Position numbers and translations under genes: made by a program
Notes under the pieces: model-generated
Databases searched by the model: none
Told to the model about the DNA's origin: nothing
What the model saw: the letters and a program-made list of their open reading frames with translations, nothing else
Source of the DNA: a candidate division GN15 bacterium
Lineage (GTDB): Bacteria; Zixibacteria; MSB-5A5; GN15; FEB-12
Direction of reading: 5' to 3'
NCBI GenBank assembly: GCA_014729205.1
Contig: WJKG01000263.1
Coordinates: forward strand, 1-7,098
Length of the DNA: 7,098 nucleotides
Part shown: piece after piece, positions 1 through 5,815 of the stretch
Numbering within the stretch: position 1 is the stretch's first letter
How the letters are laid out: the number at the start of each line of letters is the position of its first letter

Positions 1-975
1 CTGGACAAACCCGTCAGGAGGGAAGCCCGCCAGTTGGGCTATCTCACCTGGAAAGATAGATTCCTGACTGATAGTCTACCCTACTCATATCTGAAGATTT
101 CCGACGGCTGTGATCGCATGTGTACCTACTGCGCGATACCGTCGATGCGAGGGCACTTCCGGTCTCGACCGTTAGACTCGATTATCAGAGAGGCCGAATT
201 CCTTGCGTCGAGTGGTAAGAAGGAACTGATCCTTGTGTCCCAGGAAGCCACGATGTGGGGATATGATCTCCCCGGTGAGCCACAGGTCATTTCGTTGCTT
301 GAGGAACTCGATGAGGTAGACGGTATCGAGTGGATCAGACTGATGTATCTTCATCCGGCGAAGATGGATGAAGCGTTGGTTGAATATATGGCATCGAACA
401 ACAAGACTCTCAATTACTTCGACCTGCCGCTTCAGCATGTGAGCACGCCCGTCCTCGAGGCCATGCGCCGTCAGATCGACCGACCACAGACTGAGACCGT
501 GCTGAACATGATACGTTCTCGTTCTAACAACAACACTTTGCGCACAACTTTTATAGTTGGATTTCCGGGAGAAACAGGGGAGCAGTTCGAAGAACTCCTT
601 GAAGCCGTCGAGACCTACCGATTCGACCGGCTCGGCGTCTTTCCCTATTCACCCGAAGAAGGCACCCCGGCCGAACAGATGCCTGACCAGATAGACGATG
701 ATACCAAGCGGGAGCGTATGGACCTGATTATGTCGCTCCAGCAGGAGATAGCCTTTGAACGAAATCTCTCGATGGTAGGACAGAGGATGCAGGTGCTGAT
801 TGACAGTGTCGACTCAAAAGGCCAGGCGATCGGGCGGACTGAGGCAGACTGTCCGGAGATAGACCAGGAAGTATACGTGTCCGGTGAGAATCTTCGAGTT
901 GGCGATTTGGTGGAGGTGACTATTTCTGCGGCTGAGGGGTATGATCTGCGAGGTTCCACGCTAAACCAGGACTAA
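1..975 (+). CDS. rimO: Ribosomal protein S12 methylthiotransferase RimO (5' end outside window)
   Basis: Radical-SAM methylthiotransferase that adds a methylthio group to the beta-carbon of a conserved aspartate of ribosomal protein S12, in the cytoplasm. The frame is open from base 1, so 324 residues are visible and about 110-120 N-terminal residues (most of the N-terminal MTTase domain) lie upstream. The radical-SAM motif CxxxCxxC is at visible residues 37-44 (CDRMCTYC, codons 109-132) and is followed by an AIPSMRGHFRSRP segment typical of RimO. A C-terminal TRAM domain (about visible residues 257-324) contains GRTEADCPEID and ends in the YDLRGS type signature, which separates RimO from the tRNA enzyme MiaB. 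A TTG at 34 is only an internal leucine codon, not the start. It stops 214 bases before the next gene, and I see no clear intrinsic terminator after it. Identity is secure from motifs and family knowledge. Confidence 0.95.
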   Translation: MDKPVRREARQLGYLTWKDRFLTDSLPYSYLKISDGCDRMCTYCAIPSMRGHFRSRPLDSIIREAEFLASSGKKELILVSQEATMWGYDLPGEPQVISLLEELDEVDGIEWIRLMYLHPAKMDEALVEYMASNNKTLNYFDLPLQHVSTPVLEAMRRQIDRPQTETVLNMIRSRSNNNTLRTTFIVGFPGETGEQFEELLEAVETYRFDRLGVFPYSPEEGTPAEQMPDQIDDDTKRERMDLIMSLQQEIAFERNLSMVGQRMQVLIDSVDSKGQAIGRTEADCPEIDQEVYVSGENLRVGDLVEVTISAAEGYDLRGSTLNQD

Positions 976-1044
976 TTGGTAGTGTATTCCAGTGGGGCAC
1001 TTGCTTAAATCGCCATGAATTAGTGAAAAAAATCGCAAACTGTG

Positions 1045-1071
1045 TTGCGTATTTGGGGTGAAGTGTATAAT
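1045..1071 (+). promoter_or_regulatory. Sigma70-like promoter of the hdr-frd operon
   Basis: A perfect -10 hexamer TATAAT lies at 1066-1071. The best -35 candidate is TTGCGT at 1045-1050, with a rather short 15-base spacer, so the -35 is weak. Transcription would start near 1078 and give a leader of about 110 bases before the first gene at 1190. It lies in the only sizeable gap upstream of the operon. The -10 is read directly; promoter activity is inferred. Confidence 0.6.
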
Positions 1072-1080
1072 TTACAGACT

Positions 1081-1124
1081 AACTTGGCCGGGTCCTTGTG
1101 AAGCCGTTCACAAGAAGTTGGCCG
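1081..1124 (+). repeat. Imperfect 10-base direct repeats flanking the operator palindrome
   Basis: AACTTGGCCG at 1081-1090 and AAGTTGGCCG at 1115-1124 match at 9 of 10 positions and bracket the operator-like palindrome. Their centres are 34 bases apart, about three helical turns. Whether this is a duplicated binding half-site or chance is not known. Confidence 0.4.
1095..1114 (+). promoter_or_regulatory. Rex-type operator (perfect inverted repeat)
   Basis: CTTGTGAA-GCCG-TTCACAAG is a perfect palindrome with 8-base arms and a 4-base spacer. It contains TTGTGAA-N4-TTCACAA, the general form of the operator of Rex, the NADH/NAD+-sensing repressor of anaerobic and fermentative genes. It starts about 24 bases after the -10 box, just downstream of the inferred transcription start, which suits a repressor that blocks initiation or elongation. 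The same bases also fit the CRP-family pattern TGTGA-N6-TCACA, but an activator of that family would normally bind upstream of the promoter. There is no T-run after it, so it is not an intrinsic terminator. Palindrome seen directly; regulator inferred. Confidence 0.7.
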
Positions 1125-1189
1125 ATGGGTAAGACATCCGGTGAGCCCCGCTACCAGCCTGAAGGGACTCCAAATCTCAAGAGGTTGCA

Positions 1190-1597
1190 ATGGCCCGAGA
1201 AATCTCCAAAAAGACCATCAAAGACCAATGGCGCCGTAAGATCATGGAGATCAGCGGCGAAAACGTCTACAAGTGCATGCAGTGCGGAACCTGTACGGCA
1301 TCCTGTCCGATGAACTGTGATGTCGACGCGCCGCCGCGAGCGGTTATGGCGCTGATCCAGTTCGGGCAGGCCGAGGCGCTGGATCACCTGAACACGCCGT
1401 GGGTGTGTGCGTCCTGCCACATGTGCGACGTTCGTTGTACCCGTGGTATCGACATCCCCCGAGTTATGGAAGCCCTGCGCCAGATAAAACTGCGTGAGAA
1501 CGTTGACCATGTGGAACCGTCAAACCTGCAACCCGAAGAAGTAGTCGATTTGCCGACGATTGCCATGGTGGCCGGGATGCGCAAGTTCACGTCGTGA
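1190..1597 (+). CDS. hdrC: HdrC-like 4Fe-4S dicluster protein
   Basis: Small cytoplasmic electron carrier of 135 residues, resembling heterodisulfide reductase subunit C. It has two classical [4Fe-4S] motifs: CMQCGTCTASCP at residues 29-40 and CASCHMCDVRC at residues 73-83, the second ending in CTRG rather than CP as often seen in HdrC. An extra cysteine is at residue 43. Archaeal HdrC is usually longer, near 180-190 residues. No signal peptide or membrane segment is visible. The ATG at 1190 follows AAGAGG at 1179-1184 with a 5-base spacer, which fixes the start. It is the first gene of the four-gene operon; its stop overlaps the ribosome binding site of the HdrB-like gene seven bases before that start. 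Its likely job is to pass electrons between the FrdB-like protein and the HdrB-like protein. Family call is strong; partner assignment is inferred from gene order. Confidence 0.88.
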   Translation: MAREISKKTIKDQWRRKIMEISGENVYKCMQCGTCTASCPMNCDVDAPPRAVMALIQFGQAEALDHLNTPWVCASCHMCDVRCTRGIDIPRVMEALRQIKLRENVDHVEPSNLQPEEVVDLPTIAMVAGMRKFTS

Positions 1598-1599
1598 GG
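1596..1599 (+). promoter_or_regulatory. Ribosome binding site of the HdrB-like gene, overlapping the hdrC stop
   Basis: GAGG starts on the second base of the upstream TGA stop and sits five bases before ATG 1605. It decides for that start over the in-frame TTG at 1560, which would add 15 residues inside the hdrC coding sequence. The layout suggests translational coupling of the two genes. Confidence 0.7.
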
Positions 1600-1604
1600 T
1601 AAAC

Positions 1605-2486
1605 ATGAAGCTCTGCTACTATCCCGGTTGTACGTTGAAGACGAAGGCGCGGAATCTCGAGGATGCCGCCCTGGCTTCGCTGGATGCGCTGGGGATCGAA
1701 TATGAAGAACTGCCACGGTGGAATTGCTGTGGCGCGGTATATTCGCTGGCCGATGATGACCTGATTCACCTGATTGCACCGGTGCGCGATCTGGTCCGCG
1801 CCAAAGAGCAGGGAGCCGATACGCTCCTTACGCTCTGCTCAATGTGCTATAATACACTGGCCCGCGCCAACGATCTTATGCGCGAAGACGAAGAGAAACG
1901 CAAGACGATCAATGATTTCATGGACGAAGAGATTGATTACGGCGGTGAGGTGAAAGTTGTACACCTGCTGGATTTCCTGCGTGATGATTACGGATTGGAT
2001 AAGCTCGCCGAGAAAATCACCAGACCGCTCAAGGGACTGAAGGTGTCACCTTACTACGGATGTACTCTGACCCGTCCGCGCGAAGTAGCTCTGGACCGCC
2101 CGGACAAGCCAACCGTGCTTCAGGATTTCTTGAAGGCGCTCGGGGCCGAAGTGGTTGAGTTTCCGTCGTCAATTGAATGTTGTGGTACCTACCAGGTGCT
2201 GGGTAACCAGGAATCGGCCTTGCGTCGGTCGCAGGCGATCATCTCCGATGCGACGAAGCATGGGGCCGACGCGCTGGCGCTGACCTGTCCGCTTTGTGAC
2301 TACAACCTCGGACACAAGCAAAAGGTGATTTTGGAGCAGAACGACGGCATGAGTGAGCTCCCGGTATATTACATCAGCCAGTTATTGGCAGTGGCGCTCG
2401 GGGTATCTGCCGACGTGCTTCGGCTTGACCTCAATCAGGAGCGGGCCACGGAACTATTGAAGGAGAAACAGCTGTTGGCCGGTTAA
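1605..2486 (+). CDS. hdrB: HdrB-like double CCG-domain protein
   Basis: This 293-residue protein is of heterodisulfide reductase subunit B type, the family that carries the disulfide active site as two non-cubane [4Fe-4S] clusters. Both CCG motifs are complete: C9-x31-C41C42-x35-C78xxC81 and C153-x38-C192C193-x34-C228xxC231. Each has the expected lead-in, YYPGC at residues 5-9 and YYGC at 150-153. The length is that of a stand-alone HdrB, and no transmembrane segment is visible. Related CCG proteins include SdhE of type-E succinate dehydrogenases, the C-terminal half of archaeal thiol:fumarate reductase TfrB, GlpC and LutA. Lying between HdrC and fumarate reductase subunits, it probably forms the terminal electron site of one complex, acting on a disulfide/thiol pair or a quinone. 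The substrate is not readable from sequence; CoM/CoB is unlikely in a bacterium of this type. Confidence 0.88.
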   Translation: MKLCYYPGCTLKTKARNLEDAALASLDALGIEYEELPRWNCCGAVYSLADDDLIHLIAPVRDLVRAKEQGADTLLTLCSMCYNTLARANDLMREDEEKRKTINDFMDEEIDYGGEVKVVHLLDFLRDDYGLDKLAEKITRPLKGLKVSPYYGCTLTRPREVALDRPDKPTVLQDFLKALGAEVVEFPSSIECCGTYQVLGNQESALRRSQAIISDATKHGADALALTCPLCDYNLGHKQKVILEQNDGMSELPVYYISQLLAVALGVSADVLRLDLNQERATELLKEKQLLAG

Positions 2487-2490
2487 CCGG
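2479..2490 (+). repeat. 12-base perfect palindrome across the hdrB stop
   Basis: CCGGTTAACCGG is perfectly self-complementary and includes the TAA stop of the HdrB-like gene. It has no spacer and no following T-run, so it is not a hairpin terminator. It may be a protein site or chance. Confidence 0.4.
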
Positions 2491-2539
2491 TCTCGAGATA
2501 CAGGCTACGCTGATAATGAACGTTGATGATAGATGTGAT

Positions 2540-2544
2540 GAGGA
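2540..2544 (+). promoter_or_regulatory. Ribosome binding site of the FrdB-like gene
   Basis: GAGGA four bases before ATG 2549 supports that start. The in-frame ATG at 2516 has no good Shine-Dalgarno sequence in front of it and would add an 11-residue Asp-rich stretch. Confidence 0.6.
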
Positions 2545-2548
2545 CTCT

Positions 2549-3304
2549 ATGAGCAGTCAAGTTGATCAAATTAAAGAAGAAGTCGAGGCCAAGCTGATAC
2601 CCATTTACGTGATGGGCAAGCAGTACATGGTTCCCGAGAGCCTCACGATCATGAAGGCGATTGAATACGCCGGTTACAAGTACATTCGGGGTTGCGGGTG
2701 TCGCGGTGGTGTCTGTGGCGCCTGTGCGACGGTCTATCGCAAGCCGGGTGAATACAAAATCCGCACCGGACTGGCCTGTCAGACCGTGGTTGAGTCGGAG
2801 ATGTACCTGACACAACTTCCGTTTTATCCGGCCAATCGGGCTACGTATGAGTTCGATAATCTGGAAGGTGTCCCTGAAGAGATCTTCCAGCTCTATCCGG
2901 AGCTGTTCCGATGTGTGGCCTGCAACGCCTGCAGTAAGGTTTGCCCGATGGATGTCGAGGTCATGGATTACATCGCGGCGCTCAAGCGTGGTGACATTGC
3001 GGAAGCCTCCCGCATCTCTTTCGACTGCATCCAGTGCGGGCTCTGTGCCAGTCGCTGTATGGGCGAATTGCCCCAGTATCACATCGCCCAGCTGGCTCGA
3101 CGTATCACGGGCGCGTATTTGACCCCGTCGGCTGAACACCTCAAGACCATGGTGGCCAATATTGAAGCGGGTCGTTACACGAAGGGGCTCGATGAATTGA
3201 AGGCGGCAGATACCGAAAACCTTCGTAACCTGTACACCGAACGCGAGATGGAACCGGCCACCGCCGGTGAAGATTGGTCACCCCAGAGCGATGCATATCT
3301 CTAG
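2549..3304 (+). CDS. frdB: Fumarate reductase/succinate dehydrogenase iron-sulfur subunit (FrdB/TfrB-like)
   Basis: Electron-transfer subunit of 251 residues. The N-terminal ferredoxin fold carries a [2Fe-2S] site, C51-x4-C56-x2-C59-x17-C77, with the GLACQT sequence typical of FrdB/SdhB. The C-terminal half has two complete C-x2-C-x2-C-x3-C motifs: CVACNACSKVCP at 122-133 and CIQCGLCASRC at 160-170. In classical SdhB/FrdB one of the C-terminal clusters is a [3Fe-4S] lacking a cysteine. Here all four ligands are present in both, as in TfrB and type-E SdhB, so two [4Fe-4S] clusters are expected. The last cysteine is followed by Met instead of Pro. The gene follows hdrB after 62 bases and precedes the flavoprotein gene by 32. 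It should relay electrons between FrdA and HdrC/HdrB. Confident in family; cluster types inferred from cysteine pattern. Confidence 0.9.
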   Translation: MSSQVDQIKEEVEAKLIPIYVMGKQYMVPESLTIMKAIEYAGYKYIRGCGCRGGVCGACATVYRKPGEYKIRTGLACQTVVESEMYLTQLPFYPANRATYEFDNLEGVPEEIFQLYPELFRCVACNACSKVCPMDVEVMDYIAALKRGDIAEASRISFDCIQCGLCASRCMGELPQYHIAQLARRITGAYLTPSAEHLKTMVANIEAGRYTKGLDELKAADTENLRNLYTEREMEPATAGEDWSPQSDAYL

Positions 3305-3324
3305 GCCGACACACGAGTGAGGAA

Positions 3325-3330
3325 AGAAGG
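3325..3330 (+). promoter_or_regulatory. Ribosome binding site of the flavoprotein gene
   Basis: AGAAGG, within the purine run 3321-3330, lies six bases before ATG 3337. It decides for that start over an in-frame upstream start at 3274 inside frdB, which would add 21 residues. Confidence 0.75.
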
Positions 3331-3336
3331 TACACT

Positions 3337-5007
3337 ATGCCATATCCAGATAGTCTGAAACAGCTGATTAAAGTTGTGGAGAGTACTCGTGAAGAACGGG
3401 TGGCTCGCAAACTAAAAAATGAAGAAGTGCCGTTCCTGAGCCTGGATGAGCGAGCCGAGATGCTGAAGCATCATCCGGACGTCAAAGAGGAAGGCCGTCG
3501 CGAAATCAAAGTTGGCCCCAGCAAGGGATACCGGGTCGCTCATGAAATGGCTGACCTGCTTGAAGCCTCCAGTCGTGTTGATCCCACAAAGATCGATGTC
3601 TCCCGATGGGATTATGAGACCGACGTGCTCGTCATCGGGGGCGGTGGGGCAGGCACCTCGGCGGCTATTCTGGCCAGCCAGATGGGTGCGAATGTTATTA
3701 TTGCCACGAAGCTTCGCCACGGTGACGCCAACACGATGATGGCCGAAGGCGGCATTCAGGCCGCGACGAAAGGGCATAAGGATTCGCCATACTATCACTA
3801 TCTCGATGTCATGGGTGGCGGCCACTTCAAGAATGTACCGGAGTTAGTTGAGACGCTCGTAACTCAAGCGCCGTCGGCGATCAAATGGCTGGAAGGACTC
3901 GGCTGTAACTTCTCGAAGTTCGATGATGGCACCCTCAAGACCATCCACGGTGGTGGCACCTCCCGCAAACGGATGCATTTCGCGGCCGATATTACCGGCG
4001 CTGAAATGATGCGGACAGTGCGCGACGAGGCCCGCAATCGCGCCGACAAGATCAAGGTGGTGGAGTTTTCACCGGCTGTTGAGTTGATTCTCAACGAGCA
4101 TGGTCATTGCGCCGGAGCGGTCCTGTATAACATGGAGACAGAGGAATACACGGTCGTCAAAGCCAAAGCGGTGGTCATGGCTACCGGTGGTTGCGGTCGT
4201 CTGCACATTCAGGGCTTCATGACGACCAATCATTACGGTGCCACGGCCGATGGTATCGTGATGGGGTATCGCGCCGGTGTTCCCGTGTGTTTCCTGCACA
4301 CCGTCCAATACCACCCGACCGGTATCGTCTTCCCGGAACAGGCTGAGGGCATTCTCATCACTGAGAAGTTCCGTGGCTCCGGGGCCAATCTAGTCAATAT
4401 CGACGGTCAGCAGTTCGTGAACGAACGTGAACCGCGTGACGTTGAGGCGGCGGCCATCATCAAAGAGTGTATCGCCAGTAGCAAAGGGGTGCCGACTCCG
4501 ACCGGGAAACTCGGTATCTGGCTCGATTCACCCATGATCGACATGCTGTCCGGAGAAGGCACGGTTGAGCGTGAGTTCCCCGGCAAATTCATCCTCTATA
4601 AACGCTTTGGCATCGACATTTCTAAAGAGCCGATGCTCATCTATCCGACCCTTCATTATCAGAACGGTGGACTGGAATTCGAGAGTACCGGCAAGACGTC
4701 GGTGCCAGGCTTGTTCCTGGCCGGTGAAGTTGGCGGAGGTATCCACGGCGAAAACCGCCTGATGGGTAATTCACTGCTTGATATCATGGTTTTCGGTCGC
4801 ATCGCCGGTCGAAGCGCCGCCGAGTATGTGAATGCCGGCGTTCAGGACGGTACCCTGACCCTCGATCATGTCAAAAAATACAATGCCGAGATCGAGCAGG
4901 AAGGCGCGGGGGACGGTCGAGTAGCCCCAATGCTCCTTCCGGATTACACTGAGCCGGTTACCCGCGAGCGACAACTGACCTCGCATTACGTGGGGACGAT
5001 CCGGTAA
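3337..5007 (+). CDS. frdA: Fumarate reductase/succinate dehydrogenase-type flavoprotein (FrdA/TfrA-like)
   Basis: Catalytic FAD subunit of 556 residues that interconverts fumarate and succinate, or a close dicarboxylate. The FAD-binding motif DVLVIGGGGAG is at 96-106, followed by the flavin loop NTMMAEGGI at 132-140. All four hallmark active-site residues are visible: His326 (HPTG), Arg346 (LITEKFRGSG, the proposed proton donor), His440 (HYQNGG) and Arg474 (GENRLMGNS). The histidine that binds FAD covalently in membrane SdhA/FrdA is replaced by Asn132, so FAD should be bound non-covalently, as in aspartate oxidase and soluble reductases. About 90 residues precede the FAD motif, whereas classical FrdA has around ten; this segment is charged and has no signal peptide. 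It is the last gene of the operon, 23 bases before the terminator hairpin. L-aspartate oxidase is less likely given the FrdB and Hdr neighbours. Confidence 0.9.
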   Translation: MPYPDSLKQLIKVVESTREERVARKLKNEEVPFLSLDERAEMLKHHPDVKEEGRREIKVGPSKGYRVAHEMADLLEASSRVDPTKIDVSRWDYETDVLVIGGGGAGTSAAILASQMGANVIIATKLRHGDANTMMAEGGIQAATKGHKDSPYYHYLDVMGGGHFKNVPELVETLVTQAPSAIKWLEGLGCNFSKFDDGTLKTIHGGGTSRKRMHFAADITGAEMMRTVRDEARNRADKIKVVEFSPAVELILNEHGHCAGAVLYNMETEEYTVVKAKAVVMATGGCGRLHIQGFMTTNHYGATADGIVMGYRAGVPVCFLHTVQYHPTGIVFPEQAEGILITEKFRGSGANLVNIDGQQFVNEREPRDVEAAAIIKECIASSKGVPTPTGKLGIWLDSPMIDMLSGEGTVEREFPGKFILYKRFGIDISKEPMLIYPTLHYQNGGLEFESTGKTSVPGLFLAGEVGGGIHGENRLMGNSLLDIMVFGRIAGRSAAEYVNAGVQDGTLTLDHVKKYNAEIEQEGAGDGRVAPMLLPDYTEPVTRERQLTSHYVGTIR

Positions 5008-5030
5008 GGAAGTGACCCTCGCAACATTTT

Positions 5031-5066
5031 CAGCCACAACTCGATAAGGGTTGTGGCTGTTCGTTT
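5031..5066 (+). terminator. Intrinsic terminator of the hdr-frd operon
   Basis: A perfect 10-base-pair stem, CAGCCACAAC (5031-5040) with GTTGTGGCTG (5050-5059), closes a 9-base loop and is followed by the T-rich run TTCGTTT. It lies 23 bases after the flavoprotein stop. The T-run is interrupted, so efficiency is uncertain, but the stem is strong. Confidence 0.85.
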
Positions 5067-5101
5067 GTGAACGCGTTTCAGGGCGGCCGTATCATTCTAT
5101 C

Positions 5102-5130
5102 TTGACTCTGCACTGCCCAGAGCGTAGTCT
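5102..5130 (+). promoter_or_regulatory. Sigma70-like promoter of the envelope gene group
   Basis: TTGACT at 5102-5107 matches the -35 consensus at five of six bases. It is separated by an ideal 17-base spacer from TAGTCT at 5125-5130, which matches the -10 at only three of six. It sits between the terminator and the lytic transglycosylase gene, where a promoter is needed. Inferred from sequence only. Confidence 0.5.
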
Positions 5131-5170
5131 GTGCCTGTTCAATAACAGGGTGGACGAGGTGTAAACGGTT

Positions 5171-5815
5171 ATGATTCAGTACGAACGTCTGGGTATCTTT
5201 CTTTCCAAGCCGATTGCCTTCGTGCTGGTGCTGATCTACCTGCTCCAATCGGCGCTGTTGGTCTATATGATATCGGAGAAGTTCGACCTGGAACGTCAGA
5301 TTGCCTTCCAACAGAGGCGTATCACCGAACTGGAGGACAAACTCCAAATCTTTCAGGCTATCGAAGATTTTCAGATTGGCTTCAATGATGCCGAGGTGCA
5401 GGAGTTGGCCGATGTGATCTTCACAGAAAGCAAACGCTACCATTACGACCCCATGTTCACCTTGGCGGTTATCCTCACCGAATCATCTTTCCGGAAGGGA
5501 CAAACCTCAAATGTGGGGGCTCGTGGCCTGATGCAGGTAGTGCCTTTAGTGGGGGAAGACGTCGCTCCGCGAGCCGGAGTTGACTGGCAGGGGAACGAAA
5601 CGCTCTATGAACCGGTGGCCAACATCAAAATGGGGACGCGGCACCTCTTTGAGCAGATTCTCAAATTCAAAGACGTCAAACAGGCGCTGGTAGCGTACAA
5701 TGTTGGAGAGACCAGGTTAAGGAGTTTGATGCGGGAAAACAAACCGTTGCCCCGGCGATACCTCAATCGAGTTATGGAGTATTACGAAATGCTCAAGGAG
5801 ACATACGAAGTTTGA
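5171..5815 (+). CDS. Membrane-anchored lytic transglycosylase (SLT domain)
   Basis: Peptidoglycan-cleaving enzyme of 214 residues, expected to act in the periplasm and to form 1,6-anhydro-muropeptide ends. A single hydrophobic segment (about residues 14-34) anchors it to the inner membrane. It is not followed by a convincing cleavage site or lipobox. A charged, heptad-like stretch (about 36-64) is probably a short coiled coil. The SLT domain (about 75-195) shows the catalytic glutamate Glu104 in ILTESSF, then NVGARGLMQVVP, the YEPVANIKMGTRHL segment and ALVAYNVGETRL, all in the usual order. The ATG follows GAGGTG (5156-5161) by nine bases. It opens a group with the BamD-like gene, pointing to envelope biogenesis or remodelling. 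The enzyme class is secure; which named family member it equals cannot be said. Confidence 0.9.
   Translation: MIQYERLGIFLSKPIAFVLVLIYLLQSALLVYMISEKFDLERQIAFQQRRITELEDKLQIFQAIEDFQIGFNDAEVQELADVIFTESKRYHYDPMFTLAVILTESSFRKGQTSNVGARGLMQVVPLVGEDVAPRAGVDWQGNETLYEPVANIKMGTRHLFEQILKFKDVKQALVAYNVGETRLRSLMRENKPLPRRYLNRVMEYYEMLKETYEV

Noticed and set aside
976..1044. An intrinsic terminator after rimO.
   Set aside because: Only a very short AGTG-GGG-CACT stem near 991-1001 is visible and it has no following T-run, so I do not call one.
1122..1160. On the minus strand this stretch resembles the 3' end of a cyclic-di-GMP (GEMM) riboswitch (GGTAGCGGGG..ACCG).
   Set aside because: The conserved core elements of GEMM are missing further up that strand, and there is no minus-strand gene for it to control.
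1098..1313. A 71-codon + strand open frame across the leader and the start of hdrC.
   Set aside because: Low-complexity Arg/Ser/Pro composition, no ribosome binding site, and mostly out of frame over a clear gene with conserved cysteine motifs.
1605..2486. The CCG protein as SdhE of a quinone-linked type-E succinate dehydrogenase.
   Set aside because: Not excluded, but the neighbouring HdrC, the two full 4Fe-4S motifs of FrdB and the non-covalent flavin site fit a TfrAB/Hdr-like complex better. Kept as an alternative rather than the main call.
5065..5080. A second Rex-like site: TTGTGAA followed by CGCGTTTCA after the operon terminator.
   Set aside because: Only the left half matches; the right half TTTCAGG agrees with TTCACAA at two of seven bases. 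It also lies at the edge of the terminator T-run, so chance is the simpler view.
1151..5443. Many minus-strand open frames of 60-218 codons, the longest at 2483-3139.
   Set aside because: Each lies antisense to a strongly supported gene, shows no recognisable family motif and lacks its own regulatory signals.
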